Shown in pieces: positions 26,736-36,617 of a stretch of 64,000 nt of DNA (position 1 is its first letter; each line of letters begins with the position of its first letter). The DNA is from Micromonosporaceae bacterium (GTDB lineage Bacteria > Actinomycetota > Actinomycetes > Mycobacteriales > Micromonosporaceae). Location: positions 31,680 to 95,679 of the forward strand of contig WHTQ01000006.1 of NCBI GenBank assembly GCA_009377645.1, written 5' to 3'. The position numbers and the translations under genes are program-made. A model generated the notes under the pieces. The model was not told the DNA's origin and ran no database searches. It was given only the letters and a program-made list of their open reading frames with translations.

Positions 26736-27579
26736 CGAGTCCACCGGCGGGCAGACCTTCGACCTGACAGTGGCGGCGGTCGACGAGGAGGCATTGGTCG
26801 ACGACACGGCCGGGGTGGTGGCCGTCGACCGCAGCGTGCACCTGGCCGGCGCCGAGGGTGCGCTGCTGCGGGCGGACGAGATCGTGGCCGGCTATGTGCC
26901 CGGGGTGGACATCCTCAACAGCACTGACTTCTACGCCAACGAGGGCGAGCTGGTCGGCATCATCGGCCCGAACGGCGCCGGCAAGTCCACCCTGGTGAAG
27001 GCGATCTTCGGCCTGCTCAAGGTCAGGTCCGGGACGGTCACCCTGGCCGGCAAGAACATCACGAACACCGAGCCGCACCGGCTGGTGGCGCGCGGGCTCG
27101 GGTACGTGCCGCAGACCAACAACGTCTTCCAGCGGCTGACCATCGAGGAGAACCTCGAGATGGGTACGTTCCTGCGGCCGGAGCGGTTCCGGCAGCGGTT
27201 CGAGTTCGTCGCTGAGCTGTTCCCGACCCTGGCTCAGCGCCGCCGGCAACGGGCCGGTTCGCTGTCCGGCGGGGAGCGGCAGATGGTCGGCATGGCGCGG
27301 GCGCTGATGATGGAGCCGCACGTGCTGCTCCTGGACGAGCCGTCGGCCGGCCTTTCGCCGATGCTGCAGGACGAGGTGTTCTTCCAGACCAAGCAGGTCA
27401 ACGCGGCCGGAGTGACGGTGGTGATGGTGGAGCAGAACGCCCGACGCTGCCTACAGATCTGCGACCGCGGCTACGTGCTGGACCAGGGCCGCAACGCCTA
27501 CACGGCGCCCGGCACGCAGCTGATCGAGGACCCCAAGGTGGTCGAGCTCTACCTCGGCACCCTCGCCCGCGCCCGCTAG
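26722..27579 (+). CDS. livF: Branched-chain amino acid ABC transporter ATPase (LivF)
   Basis: A 285-residue ABC ATPase with an acidic N-terminal extension of about 45 residues. Walker [23 protein letters not shown], signature LSGGERQMVGMARALM, Walker B VLLLDEPSAGLSP and H-switch MVEQNARR. The usual LivF carries no such extension. Start is the ATG at 26722 (adjacent GTG at 26719) after GGGAGAG, overlapping livG by 14 nt. Last gene of the operon; the binding protein gene is 3.6 kb further on, inverted. Confidence 0.93.
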   Translation: MDLSDESTGGQTFDLTVAAVDEEALVDDTAGVVAVDRSVHLAGAEGALLRADEIVAGYVPGVDILNSTDFYANEGELVGIIGPNGAGKSTLVKAIFGLLKVRSGTVTLAGKNITNTEPHRLVARGLGYVPQTNNVFQRLTIEENLEMGTFLRPERFRQRFEFVAELFPTLAQRRRQRAGSLSGGERQMVGMARALMMEPHVLLLDEPSAGLSPMLQDEVFFQTKQVNAAGVTVVMVEQNARRCLQICDRGYVLDQGRNAYTAPGTQLIEDPKVVELYLGTLARAR

Positions 27580-27854
27580 CGCGCCCGCCGCTGGCGGACG
27601 CGGAGGTATGGGTGCTGTCTCGGGCCACATCCGTATGAACATGGGTTACATGCGCCCGGATGTGGAGCCCCGCACACCACCCCCCTGACTCCTACCCGCT
27701 ACCCGCCACCGGCACGGGCGCGCCGGCTCGCCGATCGCGGTGCCGAGGTCGCGTCGCTGCCGGCCGACTGGCGGGACAGCATCGTGGGGTCACGCACCGT
27801 AAGATGTCGATGGCTGTCATGCTGTCAGGTTTGTTGCCAGAAATGGCGGGGGCT

Positions 27855-30800
27855 ATGAGGTTTGAGGTACTTGGTCCAGTGCGAGTCAGTGCGGGATCCA
27901 GGGCGGTGACGATTGCGCGGCGGGAACGGGTCCTGCTGGCGGTCCTGCTGCTGCACGCCAACCGAACTGTCGGGTCGGGGCTGATCATCGATGCGATCTG
28001 GGGCGACCGCCCACCGGCGGAAGCCGCGGGACAGGTCCATTCCAGTGTCTACCGGCTACGGAACCGGCTCTCGGCTGACGGGTTGCCGCGCGGGCTGATC
28101 ATCACCGATCCGGCCGGCTATCAGCTGCAGGTCGATCCGCAGAGCATTGACCTTGTCGAGTTTCGTGAGCTACGGAACCGGGCGCGCACTGCTGCGGTGG
28201 GCGAGGACCTCGACGCAGCCGCGGCCGGCTACCGGGCGGCCCTCGAGCTGTGGCGCGGTCCGGCGCTGGCGGATGTGGATAGCGACCTGGTACGGCGGGC
28301 CGCGGCCGGACTGGACGAGGAGCGCCTCCAGGCGGTGGAGGAGCGCATCGAGGTGGAACTGTCGCTAGGTCGCGGCAGGGAGCTGGTGGCCGAGCTGACC
28401 GACCTGGTGAGCCAGCATCCCCACCGGGAGAGGCTACATTGCGCGCTGATGCTCGCGCTGTACCGGGCCGCTCGGCAGGCCGACGCGCTGGCCGCGTACC
28501 GGAATGCCCGCCAGCTCCTGCACGACGAGCTGGGGATCGAGCCCGGGGCGGAGCTGCAAGAAATGCACCACGCGATCTTGAACCGGAGCCCGGAGCCGGA
28601 GCAGCCGGCGCAGCCCGTGCCTGGGCCAGTAGCCGAAGCCGCCCGGCCGACCGTCCCCCGGGAGCTTCCAGCGGATGTCGCCGGGTTCACCGGCCGGGCA
28701 GATGCCCTGAATACGCTGGATGAGCTGCTTACCGAGGTAGTAGCGGAGTCCCCGGCGCCGGTGGTGATCTCGGCCATCGCCGGCACCGCCGGGGTGGGAA
28801 AGACCGCCCTGGCTGTCCACTGGGCGCACCAGGTTGCGAACCGGTTCCCGGACGGCCAGCTCTACATCAACCTGCGAGGCCACGCGCCCGGCCCACCGCT
28901 GGCACCCATCGAGGCGCTTGGCGCGCTGCTACGGGCGCTTGGCGTATCACCCGACCAGATCCCGCCCGAACAGTCCGAGGCAGCGGCGCTCTACCGGACC
29001 CACCTGGCCGATCGTCAAGCACTCGTAGTCCTCGACAACGCCCGTTCAGCCGACCAGGTGCGCCCGCTACTACCAGGATCGCCCGGAATCCTCGCCCTGG
29101 TCACAAGCCGCAACCGGCTAGCTGGGCTGATTGCCCGCGATGGCGCGCGCCGGATCACTCTGGATGTCCTCACCCCGCTGGAGGCGCGAATGCTGTTGGC
29201 GCGCCTGCTCGGCGAGGTACGCGTCCAAGAGGAGCCAGACGCGGCGGTCCGACTCGCGGAGGCGTGCGCTCGCCTGCCGCTGGCGCTACGCATCGCGGCG
29301 GCGAACCTGGCCGATCGTCCGGGTGCGAGCATAGAGGGATACGTCGATGAGCTGAGGTCCGGAGAGCTGCTGGCCGCCCTGGTAGCTGATGGTGACGAGG
29401 AGGGCGCGGTACGCAGTGCGCTCGAGATTTCCTATCGCGCAGTCCCGGAACCGGCACGAAAGACCTTCCGCCTTCTGGGCCTGGCACCTGGCCCAGACAT
29501 TAGCGCCGCAGCCGCTGCTGCTCTGGTCGGGACAGTTGAAGCTCAGGTCGAACCACTGCTCCGGCAGCTTACCAACGCACATCTCCTGGAGGAACACGCG
29601 CCCCGACGGTTCGCCTTTCACGATCTCCTCCGCGGTTACGCGCGAGAGCTTGCCGAAGCCGAAGATACCCCAGCGGACCAAGCTGAAGCCGTCCACCGGC
29701 TGCTCGAATGGTATCTGTACCACTCGGACTCCGCGGCCAATGTTCTCGCTCCGGGAGTCCTACGCCTGCCGCTCCCAGACGTGCGCATCCCGCCGGCAGT
29801 CGTCACGTTCGACGATCCAGGCGATGCCACCGAGTGGGTGGATGCGGAGCGCGGGAACCTGATCGCTGCGATCCGCCTCGCCGCAGATCTCGGGCCACGA
29901 CCCGTCGCCTGGCTGCTGGCTGACAGCCTTCGCGGATACCTCTGGCACAGCGGCCGTAAGGCGGACTGGCGGATGGTAGCCAACCTATCCCTGGCAGCCG
30001 CAGAGCACGAATGCGACCTTCCAGCTCAGGCCGCGATCCGGATGAGCCTCGGTGATCTCTACGTGTCGCTTGGTGAGTACCAGCATGCTATCGAACAGCT
30101 GGGTACGGCGCTATCGTTCGCCCGGCGATCGGCGTGGCCGGAAGCCGAGTCCACGACGATCGGCAAGCTCGGGATTGCGTACTGGCATCTGGGCTTCCTC
30201 GATCGTGCCGCCGAGATGCTCTCGCAAAGCCTGGCGTTGTCCCGGAAGACTGGTCGTCTACTCGAGCAGGCGATTACGCTGGGGAATCTCGGGAATGTTC
30301 TGCGTGAGCTGGGGCGGTTGCAGGCGGCCGCCGAGCAGTACCGTCAGTCTGTGGAGATCCATCGCGAACACGGTAGCCGGGGTGAGATGATTGCAATGAA
30401 CAACCTGGGAGTTGCCAGTCACGAACTCGGCCAGCTTGAGCGTGCTGTTTGGTTCGGAACCCAGGCGCTGCAGATGTCCCGGGAGCACGGTTCACGTTAT
30501 GATGAGGCCTGTGCACTCGATAGCCTCGCCGCAGTTCGTCGTGACATTGGTCATCGCGCGCAAGCGCTGGAGCTGGCCCAGTTGGCAGTCGACTTGGCGA
30601 GGAGGATCGGCGATCGCCGAACCGAAGCCGACGCTCTGAACACGCTCGGCAGCATTCAGACGAGGCTGGGGCAGATTGATCATGCCATTCGCTCTCATGA
30701 GCAGGCTTCTAACGTGGCACAGAGGATCGGCACTCGGGTCGCGACGGTGGTCGCCGCGATCGGGGTTGCCGACGCGCACAGCCGCCTCGGGTCCCATGAC

Positions 30801-31124
30801 GAAGCTCACCGCCACGCTCGAGCCGCGCTGGTGCAGGCTCGCGAGTTCCAATACAGGGTTCTAGAGGGACAGGCATTGACAGTTCTTGCAAGGGTGCATC
30901 TGCGGCGGGGCCAGAACGACCACGCGATCGAAGCTGTGCAGGATGCGCTCGCGAACCATCGTGATACCGGACACCGGCTTGGCGAGGCCAGCGCACTCAT
31001 CATCGCTGGGCAAATCGCTCAAGCCGTCGAGGATGCAACAGGGGCTGGACGGTCGTGGCGGGCCGCACGAGATGTGTACGCTGCCACTGGTGCCATTCCA
31101 CCCGACGATCTTCCCGAGGTTTGA
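27855..31124 (+). CDS. AfsR/SARP-family regulator with NB-ARC and TPR domains
   Basis: About 1089 residues. An N-terminal OmpR-type winged helix (MRFEVLGPVRV, to about 95) is followed by a BTAD domain (about 100-245, DLVEFRELRNRAR to ELGIEPGAELQEMHH), an NB-ARC STAND ATPase (Walker A AGTAGVGKTAL, LVVLDNARSADQVRPLLPG) and 6-8 TPRs (HLGFLDRAAEMLSQS and similar). This is the AfsR architecture, used to control secondary metabolism, but no biosynthetic genes lie nearby. The codon use is less GC-biased than in the flanking liv genes, suggesting transfer. It interrupts the usual livHMGF-livK order. Upstream in-frame ATGs (27810, 27843) are possible starts. Confidence 0.88.
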   Translation: MRFEVLGPVRVSAGSRAVTIARRERVLLAVLLLHANRTVGSGLIIDAIWGDRPPAEAAGQVHSSVYRLRNRLSADGLPRGLIITDPAGYQLQVDPQSIDLVEFRELRNRARTAAVGEDLDAAAAGYRAALELWRGPALADVDSDLVRRAAAGLDEERLQAVEERIEVELSLGRGRELVAELTDLVSQHPHRERLHCALMLALYRAARQADALAAYRNARQLLHDELGIEPGAELQEMHHAILNRSPEPEQPAQPVPGPVAEAARPTVPRELPADVAGFTGRADALNTLDELLTEVVAESPAPVVISAIAGTAGVGKTALAVHWAHQVANRFPDGQLYINLRGHAPGPPLAPIEALGALLRALGVSPDQIPPEQSEAAALYRTHLADRQALVVLDNARSADQVRPLLPGSPGILALVTSRNRLAGLIARDGARRITLDVLTPLEARMLLARLLGEVRVQEEPDAAVRLAEACARLPLALRIAAANLADRPGASIEGYVDELRSGELLAALVADGDEEGAVRSALEISYRAVPEPARKTFRLLGLAPGPDISAAAAAALVGTVEAQVEPLLRQLTNAHLLEEHAPRRFAFHDLLRGYARELAEAEDTPADQAEAVHRLLEWYLYHSDSAANVLAPGVLRLPLPDVRIPPAVVTFDDPGDATEWVDAERGNLIAAIRLAADLGPRPVAWLLADSLRGYLWHSGRKADWRMVANLSLAAAEHECDLPAQAAIRMSLGDLYVSLGEYQHAIEQLGTALSFARRSAWPEAESTTIGKLGIAYWHLGFLDRAAEMLSQSLALSRKTGRLLEQAITLGNLGNVLRELGRLQAAAEQYRQSVEIHREHGSRGEMIAMNNLGVASHELGQLERAVWFGTQALQMSREHGSRYDEACALDSLAAVRRDIGHRAQALELAQLAVDLARRIGDRRTEADALNTLGSIQTRLGQIDHAIRSHEQASNVAQRIGTRVATVVAAIGVADAHSRLGSHDEAHRHARAALVQAREFQYRVLEGQALTVLARVHLRRGQNDHAIEAVQDALANHRDTGHRLGEASALIIAGQIAQAVEDATGAGRSWRAARDVYAATGAIPPDDLPEV

Positions 31125-31151
31125 CCAGAGCATTCGCACCGTAGGGATTCA

Positions 31152-31189
31152 CTGGTGTGCCCCGGCCGTACCCGGCCGGGGCACACCAG
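31152..31189. terminator. Strong bidirectional terminator
   Basis: A perfect 17-bp stem, CTGGTGTGCCCCGGCCG (31152-31168) and its complement (31173-31189), with a TACC loop, between the convergent ends of the AfsR-like gene and livK. Confidence 0.85.
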
Positions 31190-31213
31190 GTGGTAGATGG
31201 TCGGACTATCGGG

Positions 31214-32536
31214 TCAGAGCTGGCCGATCCGCTCGTCGGTCCGGGTGGCGGTGTTGTCCGCTCCGTACTCGAAGATGCCGATCGTCGCCTCGGTGGGGTC
31301 ACCACCAGTCTCCGGCATCCAGCTGATCGGACCTGTCATCCCGTCGTAGTCGATGTCCTCGCCGCTCTCCAGCAGCTGCTTGCACTCCGCGAACTCAGTG
31401 CACTTGGTGCCGCCGGTGACCACCTCGAACATCGCGTCCCGGATCGCGTCCTGGTCGTCCGCATTGGCGGCGATCGCGGCTAGCGCCACGGTGATCACCG
31501 CGTCGTAGGACTCTGGGACGTAGACCCGCTCCGGAGTGCCCGGCCGGAACTCGTCCACCCGCGTGAACAGGTCCTCCGGCGCGGTCCCCGGGGTGGTCGC
31601 CTTGACCCCTTCCATCAGCCCCTCGTCGAAGTCCTCGTCGTAGCCGAGGTTGTTCCCGTCGACGAAGTACCACTGGGTATCCTGCGGGTCCAGCCCCGCC
31701 CCGACCAGTGCTGGGATGACCTGCCGGGACTCCTCGTAGGAGACCAGCACGAACGCGTCCGCGCCGGAGTCGGCCATCGCCGACGCCTCGGCCGCGTATT
31801 CGGTCTGGGCCAGGTCGTAAAACTCGGTGGTCAGGACCTCGCCGCCGCCGGCGGTGAAGACCTCCTCGATCTGGGCGGCCAGGCTCTCCCCGTACGAGGT
31901 CTGTTGCCCCATGATCGCCATGGTCTGGTGGCCATCCTCCAGGGCGACCTCGGCCAGCGTGCTGCCCTGCAGGACGTCCGACGGCGCGGTCCGGAAGTAG
32001 TAGTCGCCGAACTCGTGGTCGGTCAGCTCCACTCCGGTGTTCGATGGCGAGATCTCGATGATCTTCTGGTTGAACAGGGTCTCGATCACGTTCAGCGTCG
32101 CTGTGCTGGAGGCCGCACCGACCACCGCGTTCGCGCCCTGCGAGATCATCGTGTCGGCGGCCGCCTGGACCACCTCGGGCTCCTCGGCGGCGCCCTCGTC
32201 CTGGATGATCTGAGTGATGTCGTTGCCCCAGACCCCGCCGGCCTCGTTGACATCCTGGACGGCGAGTTCGGCCGCGGCGGACATGCCCTCACCGAAGGTG
32301 GCGAGCCCGCCGGTCTGCGGCAGCATAAGCCCGAGGGTGAACGTGCCCTCGAACATGTCGCCGTCGCCGCCCGGCTCATCGCCGCCGTCGCCGTCGTCGC
32401 CGCAGGAAGCGAGCGCCAGGGTGGCGACCCCCAGCACCGCGACGCTGCGCAGGGTCCATCTACGCTCTGGCCGCGCGAGCGCGGCTTTTCGTCCCTCGGC
32501 GCCGCTCGCGGCCGAGGCGAATCTACGGCGGAACAT
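31214..32536 (-). CDS. livK: Branched-chain amino acid ABC transporter substrate-binding lipoprotein (LivK)
   Basis: A 440-residue type I periplasmic-binding protein. The N-terminal export signal carries a lipobox LASC (Cys near residue 45), then an acidic Gly/Asp linker, then a two-lobed binding fold starting TLGLMLPQTGGLATFG, with GAASSTATL and ISPSNTG in the ligand cleft. It would be tethered outside the membrane to feed LivHMGF. Start ATG at 32536, with GGAG 5 nt upstream; the in-frame ATG at 32551 has no Shine-Dalgarno. Oriented opposite to the permease operon and separated from it by the AfsR-like gene. Confidence 0.92.
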   Translation of the reverse strand: MFRRRFASAASGAEGRKAALARPERRWTLRSVAVLGVATLALASCGDDGDGGDEPGGDGDMFEGTFTLGLMLPQTGGLATFGEGMSAAAELAVQDVNEAGGVWGNDITQIIQDEGAAEEPEVVQAAADTMISQGANAVVGAASSTATLNVIETLFNQKIIEISPSNTGVELTDHEFGDYYFRTAPSDVLQGSTLAEVALEDGHQTMAIMGQQTSYGESLAAQIEEVFTAGGGEVLTTEFYDLAQTEYAAEASAMADSGADAFVLVSYEESRQVIPALVGAGLDPQDTQWYFVDGNNLGYDEDFDEGLMEGVKATTPGTAPEDLFTRVDEFRPGTPERVYVPESYDAVITVALAAIAANADDQDAIRDAMFEVVTGGTKCTEFAECKQLLESGEDIDYDGMTGPISWMPETGGDPTEATIGIFEYGADNTATRTDERIGQL

Positions 32537-32678
32537 ACTGTCTCCATTCATAAGTGTTGCGGGTGCCGGAGCCCCCGCAAATAAGGTGGCTGCAGCCAAA
32601 ACCTAGTGATCCGGCATCGGCCGCACCAGCCTTTGTCCATCCTGCGACGGGGATGTTGCAGAGTCGTAACCTTCCGTA

Positions 32679-32693
32679 CGGGTGTAACACCCG
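32679..32693. promoter_or_regulatory. 15-bp palindrome between livK and polA
   Basis: CGGGTGT-A-ACACCCG, a perfect 7-bp inverted repeat in the 266-bp divergent gap, about 140 bp upstream of the livK ATG. It looks like an operator for a dimeric regulator; which one is unknown. Confidence 0.4.
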
Positions 32694-32789
32694 GCGGCCC
32701 GGCCCGTCCGCTCAGCGTAACGGGGCCGGTCGGCTCCGGCCGGGCGCCGCTCCGGGCCCGGCGGCGCGTCGGATGTCGGTGCCGGCGAC

Positions 32790-32795
32790 TAGAGT
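32790..32795 (+). promoter_or_regulatory. Leaderless -10 element of polA
   Basis: TAGAGT, then 7 nt, then the GTG start of polA at 32803. No Shine-Dalgarno. Identical hexamer and spacing to map and uvrA. Confidence 0.6.
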
Positions 32796-32802
32796 CGCCC
32801 AG

Positions 32803-35481
32803 GTGACGGCAACCAAGCCCCGCCTGCTGCTGCTGGACGGACACTCGATCGCATACCGGGCGTTCTTCGCGTTGCCGGTGGAGAACTTCTCGACCACCAC
32901 CGGGCAGCCGACCAACGCGGTGTATGGGTTCACGTCGATGCTGATCAACGTGCTCCGGGACGAGCAGCCGACCCACGTGGTGGTCGCCTTCGACGTGTCT
33001 CGCCGGTCGTTCCGCACCGAGCAGTACGCGGACTATAAGGCCGGCCGGTCGGAGAGCCCGCGCGACTTCTCCGGCCAGGTCAGCCTGGTCAAGGAGGTGC
33101 TGGCGGCGCTGCGAATCCCGGTGGTCGAGGCGCCGGGGTATGAGGCCGACGACGTGATCGCCACGCTCGCGGTGCGGGGCCGGGAGGCGGGCATGCAGGT
33201 CCTGATCGCCACCGGCGACCGGGACACCTTCCAGCTGGTCGACGACGACACCACGGTGCTGTACGCGATCCGCGGGGTCTCCGAGCTGGCCCGGATGGAC
33301 CCGGCCGCGGTGCAGGCGAAGTATGGGGTCGGGCCGGACCGCTACCGCGACCTGGCGGCGCTGGTCGGCGAGACCAGCGACAACCTGTCCGGGGTGCCGG
33401 GGGTGGGGCCGAAGACCGCCGCCAAGTGGATCGCCCAGTTCGGCTCGCTGGACGGGATCGTCGAGCACACCGACGAGATCAAGGGCAAGGCCGGCGACAG
33501 CCTGCGTGCGCACCTGGCCGACGTGCTCCGCAACCAGCAGCTCAACCGGCTAATCGACGACCTCGACCTGCCGTTGACGGTCGAGCAGACGCACTGGAGC
33601 GGCTGGGACCGGGACGCCGTACACCAGGTCTTCGACACGCTCGAGTTCCGGGTGCTGCGGGACCGGCTCTACGACTACTTGGACGCGGTGGAGCCGGAGG
33701 CGGAGGCCGGGTTCGCGCTGGCCGGCGAGATCCTCGCTGCGGGTGCGGTGGCCGGCTGGCTGGCGACGCACGCCGCCGGCGCCGAGCCGGTCGGGGTGGC
33801 GGTCGCCGGCACGTTCGGCCGGGGCACCGGAGACCTGACCGGCCTGGCGCTGGCCACGGCGGCCGGGCCGGCCGCCTGGTTCGACCCGGCCGCCCTGGAC
33901 CAGGCCGACGAGGCGGCGGTGGCGGCCTGGCTGGCCGACCCGCAGCGGCCGAAGGTGCTGCACGACGCGAAGCCGGCTCTGCTGGCGTTCGAGGCGCGCG
34001 GCTGGGCGCTGGCGGGGGTGTCCGCGGACACCGCGCTGTCGGCCTATCTCGCCCGCCCCGACCAGCGGTCCTACGACCTGGTCGACCTCGCCCTGCGCTA
34101 CCTGCACCGGGAGCTGCGGGTGGAGGGTGCCGACGCGGCCCAGCCGGCGCTGGCCGGGCTGGGCCAGGAGGGGGAGGAGGAGCGGGCGCTGATGCTGCGC
34201 GCCCGGGCCACCCTGGACCTGGCCGAGGCGCTCGCCGCCGAGTTGGGGGAGGGCGGGCAGCGGCTGCTGCGGGAGGTGGAGCTGCCGCTGGTGCGGGTGC
34301 TGGCCGGGATGGAGCAGGCCGGCATCGCGGCCGACACTGGCTACCTGTCCGAGCTGGAGTCGCACTTCGCCGCCGAGGTGAAGGCGGCCGAGCAGGCGGC
34401 GTTCCAGGTGGTGGGGCGGGAGTTCAACCTCGGCTCGCCGAAGCAGCTGCAGGAGATCCTGTTCGTGGAGCTGGAGCTGCCGAAGACCAAGCGGATCAAG
34501 ACCGGCTGGACCACCGACGCGGACGCGCTGCAGGGGCTGTACGCGCAGACCCAGCACCCGGTGCTGGAGCACCTGCTGCGGCACCGGGACGTGGCCCGGC
34601 TCAAGTCCACTGTCGACGGCCTGCTCAAGTCTGTGAGCCCGGACGGCCGGATCCACACCACCTTCTACCAGACCGTGGCCGCCACCGGCCGGCTGTCCTC
34701 CACCGACCCGAACCTGCAGAACGTGCCGATCCGCACTGAGGAGGGGCGCCGGATCCGCCGGGCGTTCGTGGTGGGGGAGGGGTTCGAGTCGCTGCTGACC
34801 GCCGACTACAGCCAGATCGAGATGCGGATCATGGCGCACCTGTCGGAGGACGATACGCTGGTGGAGGCGTTCCGGTCCGGGGCCGACTTCCACGCGGTCA
34901 CCGCCGCGTCGGTGTTCGGGGTGGAACGGGCCGAGGTCGCCCCGGACCAGCGGCGCAAGATCAAGGCGATGAACTTCGGCCTCGCGTACGGGCTGTCCGC
35001 GTACGGGCTGTCCCAGCAGCTCCAGATCACGCCGGCCGAGGCGCGGGAGCTGATGGAGGAGTACTTCGGCCTGTTCGGGGCGGTCCGTGACTACCTGCAG
35101 CAGGTGGTGGCGGCCGCCCGCAAGGAGGGCTACACGGAGACCATGCTCGGCCGGCGCCGCTACCTGCCCGACCTGACCAGCGACAACCGGCAGCGGCGGG
35201 AGATGGCCGAGCGGATGGCGCTGAACGCGCCGATCCAGGGCTCGGCCGCCGATATCATCAAGGTCGCCATGCTCCGGGTGGACGCGGCGATCCGGGACGC
35301 GGGTCTGCGCTCCCGGATGCTGCTACAGGTGCACGACGAGCTGGTCTTCGAGGTGGCTCCCGGCGAGCAGGCCACGCTGGCGGAGCTGGTGCGGCGGGAG
35401 ATGGGCGATGCCCACTCGTTGTCGGTGCCGTTGGACGTCTCCACCGGCACCGGCCCGGACTGGGACACCGCCAACCACTGA
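32803..35481 (+). CDS. polA: DNA polymerase I
   Basis: An 892-residue Pol I for Okazaki-fragment processing and repair synthesis. The N-terminal 5'-3' exonuclease (about 1-290) has LLLLDGHSIAYRAFFALP, ATGDRDTFQLV and the H3TH GVPGVGPKTAAKWI. The middle 3'-5' exonuclease-like domain lacks recognisable catalytic DxE, as in other actinomycete enzymes. The polymerase domain has motif A SQIEMRIMAHLS, motif B RRKIKAMNFGLAYGLS and motif C QVHDELVFE. The start at GTG 32803 is chosen from the family start and the leaderless hexamer. Confidence 0.97.
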   Translation: MTATKPRLLLLDGHSIAYRAFFALPVENFSTTTGQPTNAVYGFTSMLINVLRDEQPTHVVVAFDVSRRSFRTEQYADYKAGRSESPRDFSGQVSLVKEVLAALRIPVVEAPGYEADDVIATLAVRGREAGMQVLIATGDRDTFQLVDDDTTVLYAIRGVSELARMDPAAVQAKYGVGPDRYRDLAALVGETSDNLSGVPGVGPKTAAKWIAQFGSLDGIVEHTDEIKGKAGDSLRAHLADVLRNQQLNRLIDDLDLPLTVEQTHWSGWDRDAVHQVFDTLEFRVLRDRLYDYLDAVEPEAEAGFALAGEILAAGAVAGWLATHAAGAEPVGVAVAGTFGRGTGDLTGLALATAAGPAAWFDPAALDQADEAAVAAWLADPQRPKVLHDAKPALLAFEARGWALAGVSADTALSAYLARPDQRSYDLVDLALRYLHRELRVEGADAAQPALAGLGQEGEEERALMLRARATLDLAEALAAELGEGGQRLLREVELPLVRVLAGMEQAGIAADTGYLSELESHFAAEVKAAEQAAFQVVGREFNLGSPKQLQEILFVELELPKTKRIKTGWTTDADALQGLYAQTQHPVLEHLLRHRDVARLKSTVDGLLKSVSPDGRIHTTFYQTVAATGRLSSTDPNLQNVPIRTEEGRRIRRAFVVGEGFESLLTADYSQIEMRIMAHLSEDDTLVEAFRSGADFHAVTAASVFGVERAEVAPDQRRKIKAMNFGLAYGLSAYGLSQQLQITPAEARELMEEYFGLFGAVRDYLQQVVAAARKEGYTETMLGRRRYLPDLTSDNRQRREMAERMALNAPIQGSAADIIKVAMLRVDAAIRDAGLRSRMLLQVHDELVFEVAPGEQATLAELVRREMGDAHSLSVPLDVSTGTGPDWDTANH

Positions 35482-35493
35482 CCGCCGGCGCGG

Positions 35494-36501
35494 TCAGCCG
35501 GCGGCGTCCCACCGGCGCAGCAGCTCGGCCTCCTCGGCGCTGGTCAGCCCGGTGAGCGGGGCGGCGCCGTGGTCGCTGGTGAGCCAGTCGAGGGTGGCCG
35601 CGGCGGTCTCCGTCAGCGGCCGGATGGTGAGCCCGGCCGCCAGCGCCGGGCCGACATCGTGAGCCAGGAACCCGGCGTACTCGGGCAGCGGCACCCACAG
35701 CGGCACGGACCGCTCGCCGGACCACGGACGCACCTCCTGGGCCTGCAGGAAGGCCTGGTCGGTCCAGGTCAGGGTGGCTTCCGACCGGACTCCCGCGGCC
35801 ACCTCGGCCAGGCACCGGCCCCGCGGCATCGGGGCGCTGGTCGCGTCGTAGGTCCCGGTGAGACCCTGCTCGGCCGCCCGGACCAGCCAGCTGGCGAGGT
35901 CGCGTACGTCGACCAGCTGCACCGGGTCCTGCGGGTTCCCGGGAGCTAGCACCCGCCCGCCGCGGGCGAGCCGGTCCACCCAGTAGGTGAACCGGCCGCT
36001 CGGGTCCTCCGGGCCGACGATCAGCCCGGCCCGGCAGATGAACGACCGGTCGTCGCCGAACGTGTCCCGCACGGCCTGCTCGCAGGAGACCTTGCAGCCG
36101 CCGTAGTGCTCCAGGTGCTCGCCGGTCGGGTCGTCGACCTCCGGCGGGGCCGGCGGCAGCAGCGGAGCCGTCCCGGCCAGCTGGCCGGGGGTGGCGAGGT
36201 CGGCGTAGACGGAGACGCTGGACACGTAGCCCCAGTGCCCGACCCGGCCGGCCAGCGCCTGAGCCGCGCGGCGGGCGTGGCTGGGGCGCCGGGTCACGTC
36301 CACGGCGGCGTCGAACCGCTCACCGTCCAGGCCGGACAGCCAGCCCGGCGCGTCCCGGTCGGCCGCGACGAACCGCACCTCCGGGACCGGCTCACCGCCC
36401 TGACCGCGGGCGAGGCAGGTCACGTCGTGGCCGGCGGCGTGGGCCAGCCGGGCGACCGCCCGGCCGAGGAACTGCGTGCCGCCGAGGATCAGTAGCCGCA
36501 T
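35494..36501 (-). CDS. NAD(P)-dependent epimerase/dehydratase (extended SDR)
   Basis: A 335-residue extended SDR. The nucleotide fold opens MRLLILGGTQFLGRAV with the GxxxFxGR variant of the glycine motif. The catalytic region is YVSSVSVYAD and YGGCKVSCEQ (the YxxxK signature). RAGLIVGPEDPSGRF follows. Members with this outline are annotated as nucleotide-sugar or isoflavone-type reductases; the substrate is unknown. It ends 13 bp from the polA stop, convergent. Confidence 0.85.
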   Translation of the reverse strand: MRLLILGGTQFLGRAVARLAHAAGHDVTCLARGQGGEPVPEVRFVAADRDAPGWLSGLDGERFDAAVDVTRRPSHARRAAQALAGRVGHWGYVSSVSVYADLATPGQLAGTAPLLPPAPPEVDDPTGEHLEHYGGCKVSCEQAVRDTFGDDRSFICRAGLIVGPEDPSGRFTYWVDRLARGGRVLAPGNPQDPVQLVDVRDLASWLVRAAEQGLTGTYDATSAPMPRGRCLAEVAAGVRSEATLTWTDQAFLQAQEVRPWSGERSVPLWVPLPEYAGFLAHDVGPALAAGLTIRPLTETAAATLDWLTSDHGAAPLTGLTSAEEAELLRRWDAAG

Positions 36502-36562
36502 CCGCCGATCCTGCTTCGGCTGGACCGGCCTTCGCCACCCGGTTCGCCGCGGGCGTACGGGG

Positions 36563-36617
36563 CTGAGGAGGGGACCCCTGCTGGGGTTCCAGCCCCAGCA
36601 GGGGGTCTCCTCCTCAG
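36563..36617. terminator. Long stem-loop terminator overlapping arsM stop
   Basis: A 24-bp near-perfect stem (36563-36586 with 36593-36617, one bulged G and one mismatch) around a TTCCAG loop. Its right arm contains the arsM TGA. It ends the minus-strand arsM transcript and separates it from the downstream SDR gene. Confidence 0.8.

Noticed and set aside
27855..31124. Regulator of a biosynthetic gene cluster in the window
   Set aside because: No polyketide, peptide or RiPP biosynthesis genes occur on either side; only transporter genes and polA adjoin it.
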